Source of the DNA: Rhodobacter sp. CZR27
GTDB taxonomy: Bacteria; Pseudomonadota; Alphaproteobacteria; Rhodobacterales; Rhodobacteraceae
Direction of reading: 5' to 3'
DNA: 64,000 bases
Assembly: GCF_002407205.1 (NCBI RefSeq)
Contig: NZ_CP023548.1
Coordinates: 706,501-770,500, forward strand
The translations under genes were made by a program, and so were the position numbers. Positions 39,321 to 47,017 of the stretch are shown here, one piece after another. Positions within the stretch are counted from its first letter, which is position 1; each line of letters opens with the position of its first letter. The notes under the pieces were generated by a model that was given only the letters and a program-made list of their open reading frames with translations, did not search any database and was not told the DNA's origin.

Positions 39321-40625
39321 ATGGACATGATGCAGTTCCAGCGCCAGACGACCCAGCTGGCCATGACGCAGAGAATGCAGGAGTCGCTGCGCATCCTGCA
39401 GATGAGCAACGCCGACCTGACCGAATACCTCGTGTCGCAGGCGCTGGAGAATCCCTGTCTCGACGTGCGCGTGCCCGAAGGCGCCTCGGTCGCGCCCGCG
39501 CTGCCCTCGCGCGGGATCCAGAACGCCGTGGACCGCGACGCCTTCGCCACGGTCGAGGCGCAGCCCGTGAGCCTGCTCGCCCATGTCGAGGAGCAGATCG
39601 ACCTCGCCTTCTTCGATCCCGGCGACCGTCGTATCGCGCTGGCCTTCGCCGAGGCGCTGGAGCCTTCGGGCTGGCTCGGCCTGCCGGTCGCGGAGATCGC
39701 GGCCTCCGCCGGGGTGGAGGAGGACGAGGCACTGGCGATCCTCGACCGCCTTCAGGCTTTCGAGCCGGTTGGCCTCTTCGCCCGCTCGCTGGCTGAGTGC
39801 CTCGCGCTGCAGCTCGAGGACCAGGGCCTGCTGACCTGGGAGCTGCGCACCATGCTCGACCACCTGCATCTGGTGGGCGAGGGCAAGCTTCCCGAACTCG
39901 CCCGCCGCTGCGATTGCAAGGTCGCCCACATCCGCGAGAACCTCGCGTTGATCCGCAGCCTGAACCCAAAGCCCGGCGAGGCCTTCGAGCACGGCCGCCT
40001 GCCGATCCAGCCGCCGGACCTGCGCGTGCTGCGCGGCAAGGAGGGTTGGGAGGTCGAGTTGACCCGCGCGCAGCTTCCGCGCGTCTCGGTCGGGGTCGTG
40101 TCGGAAACCGGACAATCGGCGGCGGACGCGTGGCTCTCGCGGGCGCAGTCGCAGGCGCGCTGGCTGATGCGGGCGGTCGAACGGCGGCAGACGACGCTCC
40201 TGCGCACCGCCGCCTGCCTCGTCCGGCACCAGCAGGCGTTCCTCGATCACGGTCCGCGGGCGCTCAAGCCGCTGTCGATGGACGAGGTGGCGCTGGAACT
40301 GGAGTTGCACCCGTCCACCATCAGCCGCGCCACCGCCACCCGGCTGATCGAGACGCCGCGCGGGCTGATCCCGTTGCGCAACTTCTTCAGCCGCTCGGTC
40401 GCGTCGGACGGGCCGGACGCGCCGCAATCGCAGGACGCGCTGATGGCGCTGGTGGGCGAGATCATCTCGCGCGAGGACCGCGCGAAGCCGCTGTCGGACG
40501 ACGCCATCGTGAAAGCCGCGAAAGCCTCCGGCGCGGTCCTCGCCCGCCGCACCGTCACGAAATACCGCGAAGCGCTGGGAATCCCGTCCTCCTACGACCG
40601 CAAGCGGGCGGCTGCGGCCTGCTAG
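39321..40625 (+). CDS. rpoN: RNA polymerase sigma-54 factor RpoN
   Basis: Alternative sigma factor that reads -24/-12 promoters with NifA. The 434-residue protein has a Gln/Met-rich region I (about 1-45), a core-binding part, the helix-turn-helix (HPSTISRATATRLIETPRG, about 335-353) and the RpoN box ARRTVTKYRE (408-417). It is shorter than enteric RpoN (477), mainly from a short acidic region II. Location after fixX marks it as the nif-dedicated copy; Rhodobacter relatives carry several rpoN paralogues. Confidence 0.95.
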   Translation: MDMMQFQRQTTQLAMTQRMQESLRILQMSNADLTEYLVSQALENPCLDVRVPEGASVAPALPSRGIQNAVDRDAFATVEAQPVSLLAHVEEQIDLAFFDPGDRRIALAFAEALEPSGWLGLPVAEIAASAGVEEDEALAILDRLQAFEPVGLFARSLAECLALQLEDQGLLTWELRTMLDHLHLVGEGKLPELARRCDCKVAHIRENLALIRSLNPKPGEAFEHGRLPIQPPDLRVLRGKEGWEVELTRAQLPRVSVGVVSETGQSAADAWLSRAQSQARWLMRAVERRQTTLLRTAACLVRHQQAFLDHGPRALKPLSMDEVALELELHPSTISRATATRLIETPRGLIPLRNFFSRSVASDGPDAPQSQDALMALVGEIISREDRAKPLSDDAIVKAAKASGAVLARRTVTKYREALGIPSSYDRKRAAAAC

Positions 40626-41053
40626 AGTCCAAGCAGCCGCGCCGTCCCCGCATCGGGCTTGCCGTCGAACCAGCGCGTCAGCGCCGAACGGAAGCACGAG
40701 AAGGCGCTGCCGTCGGCGACGTCGAACAGGCTCATGCAGGAATGGAACTTCAGGTCGTCGGGCGTCCCGAAGACGTCTCGGACCGCCTTGGGGTCCTGCG
40801 ACAGGACGATCTCGGTCGCGAACTCCAGCCGCTTGCCGAGCACCGGCTGCGCGAGATAGGCCCGTGCCTCCTCGAGCGAGGCGATGCCGTAGCGCTCGGC
40901 ATTGGCGGAATGGCCGAGCCCGCGCAGCTGCGGGAACACGAACCACATCCAGTGGCTCTGCTTCCGGCCGGCGCGAAGCTCCTTGATGGCCGTTTCGAAC
41001 ACCGGCATCTGCGCGACCTGAAAGCGCTTCAGGTCAAAGGGGTCGTCCTGCAT
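40622..41053 (-). CDS. DUF1810 family protein
   Basis: A 143-residue protein of the DUF1810 family, recognised from KQSHWMWFVFPQLRGLG (about 31-47) and KFHSCMSLF (about 102-110). The family is widespread in bacteria, with distant links to calpastatin-like annotation that are not informative. Biochemical role is unknown. Its end overlaps the rpoN stop on the other strand by four bases. Confidence 0.85.
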   Translation of the reverse strand: MQDDPFDLKRFQVAQMPVFETAIKELRAGRKQSHWMWFVFPQLRGLGHSANAERYGIASLEEARAYLAQPVLGKRLEFATEIVLSQDPKAVRDVFGTPDDLKFHSCMSLFDVADGSAFSCFRSALTRWFDGKPDAGTARLLGL

Positions 41054-41062
41054 CCGTTCCTC

Positions 41063-41722
41063 TCAGGCGGCCGCCGTTCCGGCGACGTGGATCATCACCG
41101 CGGCGTAGAACACGCCGGTCGCAGCCAGGACGAAGACATGCCAGATCGTGTTGTGGAAGGGCAAGCGCTCCAACAGGAAGAAGGCGACGCCGACGGTATA
41201 GAGCAGCCCCCCCGCGGTCATCAGCACCAGGACCGACCCGGACATGGTCGAGAACAGCGGCCAGCCGAACACGGCGCCCAGCCAGCCCATGCCGAGGTAA
41301 AGCGCCAGGGCTCCCCAGCGGAACCGGTCGGGCGAATGCAGCTTCAGCACCGTGCCGCAGAGAGCGGCGGCCCAGATCGCCGCCAGCAGCGCCAGCCCGT
41401 GGCCCGAGATCAGGGTGAAGGCGGTATAGGTGCCGGCGATCTTGCAGTAGATCGCGGAATGGTCCAGCCGGCGAAAGAACGCCTTCCAGTCCGGATGCGG
41501 CATCATGTGGTAGATCGCCGAGCAGAAGATCATCAGGATCAGCGTCACGCCATAGATCGTGGCGCCCGCGACCGCCATGCCATCGCCTCGCCAGAGCACG
41601 GTCACCGCGATCAGGATCGGGACGCCGAACAGCGCGGCAGCAACCCCCGACACGTGAACGGCGGCGTCTGAAACGCGCTCTGCGCGGCTGTACTCGATAC
41701 GCGGTTCCAGGTGCTGCATCAT
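41063..41722 (-). CDS. Hemolysin III family membrane protein
   Basis: A 219-residue protein with about seven transmembrane segments in the PAQR/hemolysin III superfamily. Typical features are SAIYHMMP (about 69-76), the RLDHSAIYCKIAGTY segment (about 85-99) and a C-terminal HNTIWHVFV motif (about 191-199), whose His residues would bind metal. True hemolysin activity is doubtful for most members. It lies nine bases downstream-side from DUF1810 on the same strand. Confidence 0.85.
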   Translation of the reverse strand: MMQHLEPRIEYSRAERVSDAAVHVSGVAAALFGVPILIAVTVLWRGDGMAVAGATIYGVTLILMIFCSAIYHMMPHPDWKAFFRRLDHSAIYCKIAGTYTAFTLISGHGLALLAAIWAAALCGTVLKLHSPDRFRWGALALYLGMGWLGAVFGWPLFSTMSGSVLVLMTAGGLLYTVGVAFFLLERLPFHNTIWHVFVLAATGVFYAAVMIHVAGTAAA

Positions 41723-41856
41723 GTCGCGATGGTAGCACGGCGCGCCCGGAGCCCGGCATGGCTTTTGCGTGATCGGGGCTGCGCGCGCGGGTTCCGTAGC
41801 GGGAACCTGGGGCGGGGCCTCGGGCTTGGACTCGCGGAAGCAGCGGGGCGCGGACG

Positions 41857-42654
41857 ATGCCAAGAGCGATCTGGAAGGGCTGGCTTGCGGTCGGGCAACT
41901 GACCTGTGCGGTGGCGCTGCATGCGGCAGCCTCGACCTCGGATCGGGTGACCTTCCACACGGTCAATCGCCGGACGGGCAACCGCGTCCGACGCGAGTTC
42001 GTCGATGCGGTCTCGGGCAAGCCGGTTCCGGGCGAGGACCAGGTGAAGGGCTATGAAGTCGCTCCCGACGAGTTCGTGCAACTCGAGCCCGAGGAGATCG
42101 CCGCCGCCGTGCCCGAAAGCGACAAGCGGCTGGAGGTGGCGAGCTTCGTGCCCTGCCGCGAGGTCGATGGCGCCTATTTCGACAAGCCCTACTACCTGAC
42201 GCCCGCCGGCGCCGAGGCCGAGGAGGCCTTTGCCCTGATCCGCGAGGGGATGAAGGCGCGCAAGGTGGCGGCGCTGGCGCGGGCGGTCCTGTTCCGGCGG
42301 GTTCGGACGATGCTGATCCGGCCGCACGGGGTGGGGATGATCGGCAACACGCTGAACTTCGACTACGAGGTGAGATCGTCGGAGGAGGCCTTTGCCGACA
42401 TCCCGAAGCTGAAGATCAAGGGCGAGATGCTGGATCTCGCGAAGCACATCATCGGGACCAAGGCGGGACGCTTCGATCCCGGCACCTTCGACGACCGCTA
42501 CGACGCGGCGCTGGCGGAGCTGGTGAAGTCGAAGCTCGAGGGGCGGAAGCCCCGGCGCCGGGCCGCGCCGAAAGCGGCGAAGCCGACCGATCTGCTCGCA
42601 GCCCTGCGGGAGAGCGCCGCCGCTGCGGAACGCCGATCCCGGAAGGCCGGTTGA
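41857..42654 (+). CDS. Ku-type DNA end-binding protein (copy 1)
   Basis: Bacterial Ku, a homodimer that threads onto double-strand ends and recruits LigD for non-homologous end joining. The 265-residue protein has the Ku core (IWKGWLAVGQLTCAVALH onward, with TVNRRTGNRV and YFDKPYYLTP) to about residue 210. A basic C-terminal tail (GRKPRRRAAPKAAK) follows. No ligD is in the window. A second, clearly different Ku gene converges on it from the other strand. Confidence 0.93.
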   Translation: MPRAIWKGWLAVGQLTCAVALHAAASTSDRVTFHTVNRRTGNRVRREFVDAVSGKPVPGEDQVKGYEVAPDEFVQLEPEEIAAAVPESDKRLEVASFVPCREVDGAYFDKPYYLTPAGAEAEEAFALIREGMKARKVAALARAVLFRRVRTMLIRPHGVGMIGNTLNFDYEVRSSEEAFADIPKLKIKGEMLDLAKHIIGTKAGRFDPGTFDDRYDAALAELVKSKLEGRKPRRRAAPKAAKPTDLLAALRESAAAAERRSRKAG

Positions 42655-42695
42655 TCCCGCATCACGCGGCAATCTTCCGGCGGAGGGTGCCGGCT

Positions 42696-42765
42696 CCGGG
42701 GGCATCGAACCCCCGGATCCGGCGCTGCCGCGGAAGGCGGATCGTTCGACGACCGCTTGGCCAGC
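42696..42765 (-). other. tRNA-like remnant (uncertain)
   Basis: Between the two Ku genes, the - strand contains a TΨC-like arm (GGGGG-TTCGATG-CCCCC) and, some 45 bases upstream, TGGCCAAGCGGTCG, which resembles a D-arm. No matching acceptor stem or anticodon arm could be folded, and the T-like stem extends to seven pairs, so it may be a decayed tRNA or simply a hairpin. Confidence 0.2.
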
Positions 42766-42864
42766 GGATGTCCGAACGCTTCCGTCGGAGAGCCGTCGGT
42801 CAACGCGTTCCGTGGCAACGCCGCCCGCAGGGGCCTAAATGGCCCCAAGGGCGGCACCTCCCCG

Positions 42865-43668
42865 TCAGGATCCGCGTTTCTTGCCACCAGAGATGCTCTG
42901 CCGCAGCGCGTCCATGATGTTGACCACATTGCCGGTGGCCGGAGCCTTGGCGGCACCGCGGCCCGCACGCGGCCTGGTCTTCTCCTTCTTCTTGCGGAGG
43001 ATCTCCAGCAGGTTCTCTTGCACCGGATCCTTCACCATGGCGGGATCCCACGCCTGCGTGCTCTCGTCGATCAGCTTGCGCACCAGGGTGAGGGCCTTGG
43101 CGTCCGGCGTCTTTCCACCCGTCCCCTTGAACGTCTCCTCGGCTGGCCGGACCTCGTCGCCGAAGCGCAAGGTCCAGAGGATGATCCCCTCGCCGCGCGG
43201 CATGAGCAGGATCGCCCGTTCGCGCCCGCCCATCACCAGCCGCGAGATGCCCGCCCGGCCGGTGGCGCGCATCGCCTCGCGGATCACGGCGAAGGCTTCC
43301 TCGCCCACCGGGTCGGAGGGCATCAGGTAGTGCGGCCGGTCATACCAGATCCACGCGATGTCGTCCGCCGGCACGAAACAGTCGATGTCGATGGTCCGCG
43401 TGCTTTCAAGCGCCACGGCGTCCAGATCCTCGTCCTCAAGGATCACATGTCCGCTCTCTCCCCTGGGGTAGCCGCGGGCCTGGTCCTCCTCGGACACGGG
43501 ATCTCCGGTTTCCGTATCCACCAGCCGGCTTAACACCCTGTGGCCGGTCTTGCGGTTGAGCGTTCGGAAGCGGATGCGCTCGGCGTCCGAGGTCGCCGGC
43601 ATCAGCGTCACCGGGCAGGTGACGAGCGAGAGCTTCAGGTAGCCCTTCCAGTAGGTCCGCGTTGCCAT
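42865..43668 (-). CDS. Ku-type DNA end-binding protein (copy 2)
   Basis: A second Ku homologue, 267 residues. It starts MATRTYWKGYLKLSLVTCPV, with TLNRKTGHRV and YDRPHYLMP in the core and a basic C-terminal extension from about residue 220 (RKKKEKTRPRAGRG) ending in GGKKRGS. Similarity to copy 1 is clear but the two differ throughout, so this is not a recent duplication. Paired Ku proteins can form heterodimers in some rhizobia; that is not shown here. Confidence 0.93.
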   Translation of the reverse strand: MATRTYWKGYLKLSLVTCPVTLMPATSDAERIRFRTLNRKTGHRVLSRLVDTETGDPVSEEDQARGYPRGESGHVILEDEDLDAVALESTRTIDIDCFVPADDIAWIWYDRPHYLMPSDPVGEEAFAVIREAMRATGRAGISRLVMGGRERAILLMPRGEGIILWTLRFGDEVRPAEETFKGTGGKTPDAKALTLVRKLIDESTQAWDPAMVKDPVQENLLEILRKKKEKTRPRAGRGAAKAPATGNVVNIMDALRQSISGGKKRGS

Positions 43669-43673
43669 CCCGT

Positions 43674-44693
43674 TCAACCCGTGCCCGGCATCCGGGTTCC
43701 GGCCGCATGGATCCGGTCGAGCACCTCGTGCAGGAAGACGAGATGCCGGGCCTCGGGATCGAACCTGCCACCCTCGGCCAGCCGGTGTGTCCAGTCGAGC
43801 AGGGCGCGACCTCCCCAGTCGTCGGGCGGGGCGGCCAGCGGCTCGGCCCGCGTGCCGCGGTGACGATGCGCCGCGAAGTCGTGGAACGAGCCGCCGATGT
43901 TGGCCAGCGCCGCGCCCCCTTCGGTGCCGTGGAACTGCGCCTCGATCACCGCGTCGCGACCCGCCTGCAGCTTCCAGGAGCAGGCCAGCCGGATCACGCA
44001 ATCCGAGGCGGTGCGCAGCGTGGCCACGGCATAATCCTCGACCTCGTCGGGACGTGCGGGTCGGCCGCCGGCAAGCAGATGGGCCTCGACGGCCTCGATC
44101 TCTGGCCAGCCCAGCGACCAGAGCGCAAGGTCCACCAGATGCACGCCCAGATCGGGCACGCAGCCGCCCCCCGACAGCGCCCTGTCGTAGAACCACGGCT
44201 TGTCCGGCCCGTAGGCGTTGTGGAACGTGAGGTCCACGGCATAGATCCGGCCGAGTTCGCCATTCGCCACAAGCGGCCGGATCGCCTGCATCGCCGCGGT
44301 CAGCCGATAGGAAAGGTCGACCCCGAGCAGCCGGTCGGCGACCTCGGCGGCCGCCACGACCTCGCGCACCTCGGCCGCGCTGCGCCCGAGCGGCTTCTGG
44401 CAGAACACCGCGCAGCCTGCCGACAGTGCCTGCATCGTCTCGGCGGCATGCAGCGCGCTGGGCGTCGCGATCACCACTCCGTCCGGCGCCTCGTCCAGCG
44501 CTTCGCGCAGCGTGGCTGCGGGTCGCGCTTCGGGCGCGAGGTCCAGCGCCGCCGCAACCGCCGAGGCGTCCGGGTCGGTCAAGGTCACGATCTCGGCCAG
44601 GCCTTCCTCGGCCAGCGCCTTCATGCGCGCCCTGCCGATCCAGCCCAGCCCCACGAAGGCCAGCCGCGGGCGGGTCCCGAGGCTCAGCAGCAC
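43674..44693 (-). CDS. Gfo/Idh/MocA family oxidoreductase
   Basis: A 339-residue NAD(P)-dependent oxidoreductase with an N-terminal Rossmann fold (AFVGLGWIGRARM, about 8-20), the CQKPLG motif (about 98-103) of the family whose Lys is catalytic, and a C-terminal beta-sheet domain. The family oxidises sugars, inositols or sugar nucleotides. The GTG start lies inside the end of the preceding dehydrogenase gene (ten-base overlap), so the two are coupled and probably act on one pathway. Confidence 0.88.
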   Translation of the reverse strand: MLLSLGTRPRLAFVGLGWIGRARMKALAEEGLAEIVTLTDPDASAVAAALDLAPEARPAATLREALDEAPDGVVIATPSALHAAETMQALSAGCAVFCQKPLGRSAAEVREVVAAAEVADRLLGVDLSYRLTAAMQAIRPLVANGELGRIYAVDLTFHNAYGPDKPWFYDRALSGGGCVPDLGVHLVDLALWSLGWPEIEAVEAHLLAGGRPARPDEVEDYAVATLRTASDCVIRLACSWKLQAGRDAVIEAQFHGTEGGAALANIGGSFHDFAAHRHRGTRAEPLAAPPDDWGGRALLDWTHRLAEGGRFDPEARHLVFLHEVLDRIHAAGTRMPGTG

Positions 44694-45682
44694 GTGACCA
44701 CCGCCTTGACGAATTCCCCCGGCTTGTCCCGCGTCGCATCCAGCGCCTCGGCCAGCCGGTCGAGCGGGTAGCTGTGCGTGATCAGCCCCGAGAGATCCAG
44801 ACGCCCCTTGCGCACCGCCTCGATCGCCTCCTGCATGGCGCTCAGGTAGACCTCGGGCCGGCGCTCGTGGGCGTTCACCACGTCGATCCCGCGCCAGTTC
44901 CATTGCTGCATGTTGACCTGCCTTGGCCCGTCCTGATGGTAGCCGGCGATCACGAGCCGCCCGCCCTCGGCCACCAGCTCGCCCGCCAGATCGAGCGGCC
45001 ACTGCTTGCCCACCGCCTCGATCACCACGTCGCAGAAACGCCCGCCAGTCAGTCCGCGCACCTCCTCGACGATGGCGTGATGGTCGAGCATGGGCACAGT
45101 CCGTGCCGCGCCCATCCGGCGCGCGAGCGCCAGCGACCCCTCGCGCCGCGAGATCGCGATGACCTCGGCGCCCGCATCCGAGGCGAGCCGGGTGAGAAGC
45201 GCGCCGAGAAACCCGATGCCGACGATCGCCACCCGGTCGCCCCGCGCGATGCCCGATCGGCGGAAGATGTTCAGCGCGCAGGCCACCGGTTCGGCCGGAA
45301 AGGCCATGTCGTCGGGCAGGGGGAGGCAGTGGTTCGCCGGGACAACCTCGTGGCTGGCATAGCCGTGCTGTCCGAGGAAGGCCACCCGCTGCCCCTGTGC
45401 GAGCCCGGAGACGCCGGGGCCGAGGGCGTCGATCCTGCCCCAGCCCTCGTGTCCCATGCCGCCGGGCTCGGTGGGAAAGCTCATCCACTCCGGCCCCGCC
45501 CATGGCCCGAGATTGGATGCACAGACCCCGCAGCCTTCGATGGCGATCCGCAACTCGCCCTCGGCCGGGTCGGGCAGCGGAAGCGAGACGATCTCGATGT
45601 GGCCGGGCCCGGTCAGGCGGGCCGCGCGCATCCGGGCGGCATCGGCCCGATGGTCGCGGGCTGGGGTAAGCGAGACGTTCAT
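44684..45682 (-). CDS. Zinc-type alcohol/polyol dehydrogenase (MDR family)
   Basis: A 332-residue medium-chain dehydrogenase. Catalytic zinc ligands are plausible at C51 or C54 and H78-E79 (GGMGHEGWG), and the Rossmann motif is VAIVGIGFLGALL (about 151-163). The cysteine-rich lobe for structural zinc is absent. Substrate is probably a sugar or sugar alcohol, from its coupling with a Gfo/Idh/MocA protein; this is inferred. Confidence 0.85.
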   Translation of the reverse strand: MNVSLTPARDHRADAARMRAARLTGPGHIEIVSLPLPDPAEGELRIAIEGCGVCASNLGPWAGPEWMSFPTEPGGMGHEGWGRIDALGPGVSGLAQGQRVAFLGQHGYASHEVVPANHCLPLPDDMAFPAEPVACALNIFRRSGIARGDRVAIVGIGFLGALLTRLASDAGAEVIAISRREGSLALARRMGAARTVPMLDHHAIVEEVRGLTGGRFCDVVIEAVGKQWPLDLAGELVAEGGRLVIAGYHQDGPRQVNMQQWNWRGIDVVNAHERRPEVYLSAMQEAIEAVRKGRLDLSGLITHSYPLDRLAEALDATRDKPGEFVKAVVTCC

Positions 45683-45910
45683 GCGTCCTCCGGTCGGTTC
45701 GCCAGCTTCATGATCATCCTGCGGAACGAACGGCCCGGGCCGAGGTTCCAGCCACGGACGCGGGGACGAGAGAAGAGACCCGACCCCGTGCCCGCCTCGG
45801 CGGAAAACCCTCGGTCACGGCAACAATTGCAGGCCCGGATGGAACATTCCCGCAATCCTCAGGTTGCCGCCCGGCATCAGCATCATCTTTGACAGCATCA
45901 GGATCTTCTC

Positions 45911-47017
45911 ATGGCGCGGATACTCATCACGGGCGGCTGCGGTTTCATCGGCCGCCATGTGGCAGAGGACCTCCTTTCGAACGGCTATGAGGTGCGTCTG
46001 TATGACGCCCTGATCGCCCAGGTTCACGACGGGGTGGCCGTCCCCCTGCCCGAGGGCGCCGAGGTCGTGCGTGGCGACATGCGCGACGCGGATCGGGTCG
46101 CATCGGCGCTGAAGGGCTGCGATGCGGTGCTGCATCTGGCGGCGGAGGTGGGCGTCGGCCAGTCGATGTATGAGATTGCGCGCTATGTCGGCGCGAACGA
46201 CCTCGGGACGGCGGTGCTGCTCGAGGCGCTGATCGACCGGCCGGTCTCGCGCATCGTCGTCGCCTCCTCGATGAGCGTCTATGGCGAGGGCTACTATGCC
46301 CGCGCGGACGGCACGATCGAGGAGCGCGTCCGGCGCAGGCCCGCCGACATCCGCGCCGGACGCTGGAACCCGCTCGATGCCGCGGGCGAGGCGCTGACCG
46401 CGGTTCCGACCGACGAGGCCAAGCGGGTGGATCTCGCCTCGATCTATGCGCTGACCAAATATGCGCAGGAGCAGGCGGTCCTGATCCATGGCGAGGCCTA
46501 TTCGGTCGATGCGGTGGCGCTGCGGCTGTTCAACGTCTTTGGCGCGGGGCAGGCGCTGTCGAACCCCTATACCGGGGTGCTGGCGAACTTCGCCTCGCGG
46601 CTGGCGAATGGCGAAAGGCCCACGATCTTCGAGGACGGCGAGCAGAAGCGCGACTTCGTGCATGTCCGCGACGTCGCGCGCGCCTTCCGGCTTGCGCTCG
46701 AAACACCCGACGCCGCCGGCGAGGTGATCAACATCGGCTCGGGCACGGCCTACACGATCTCGGGCGTGGCCCGGCTGCTGGCGGGCGCGATGGGCCGGCC
46801 GGAGATCACGCCCGAGATCCTGAACCGGGCGCGGTCGGGCGACATCCGCAACTGCTTTGCCGACATCGCGAAGGCGCGCCGCCTGCTGGGCTTCGAGCCG
46901 CGCTTCCGGCTCGAGGAGTCGCTGGGCCACTTCGTGGACTGGGTCGCCGGCTCGATGGCTCTGGACCGTGGCGCCGACATGCGCCGACAGCTCGAGGAGC
47001 GGGGGCTTGTGACGTGA
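45911..47017 (+). CDS. NAD-dependent nucleotide-sugar epimerase/dehydratase (extended SDR)
   Basis: A 368-residue extended short-chain dehydrogenase. It begins MARILITGGCGFIGRHV with the NAD-binding TGGCGFIG. The serine region is ASSMSVYGEGYY (about 118-129), and catalytic Y179 and K183 lie in IYALTKYAQE. It has a long insert (about 125-165). The family converts or epimerises UDP-, GDP- or CDP-sugars; which one is not clear. It overlaps the next gene by four bases (GTGA). Confidence 0.88.
   Translation: MARILITGGCGFIGRHVAEDLLSNGYEVRLYDALIAQVHDGVAVPLPEGAEVVRGDMRDADRVASALKGCDAVLHLAAEVGVGQSMYEIARYVGANDLGTAVLLEALIDRPVSRIVVASSMSVYGEGYYARADGTIEERVRRRPADIRAGRWNPLDAAGEALTAVPTDEAKRVDLASIYALTKYAQEQAVLIHGEAYSVDAVALRLFNVFGAGQALSNPYTGVLANFASRLANGERPTIFEDGEQKRDFVHVRDVARAFRLALETPDAAGEVINIGSGTAYTISGVARLLAGAMGRPEITPEILNRARSGDIRNCFADIAKARRLLGFEPRFRLEESLGHFVDWVAGSMALDRGADMRRQLEERGLVT

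Noticed and set aside
42696..42765. A functional tRNA gene between the Ku genes
   Set aside because: No acceptor stem, anticodon loop or CCA-proximal pairing could be found; retained only as an uncertain remnant.
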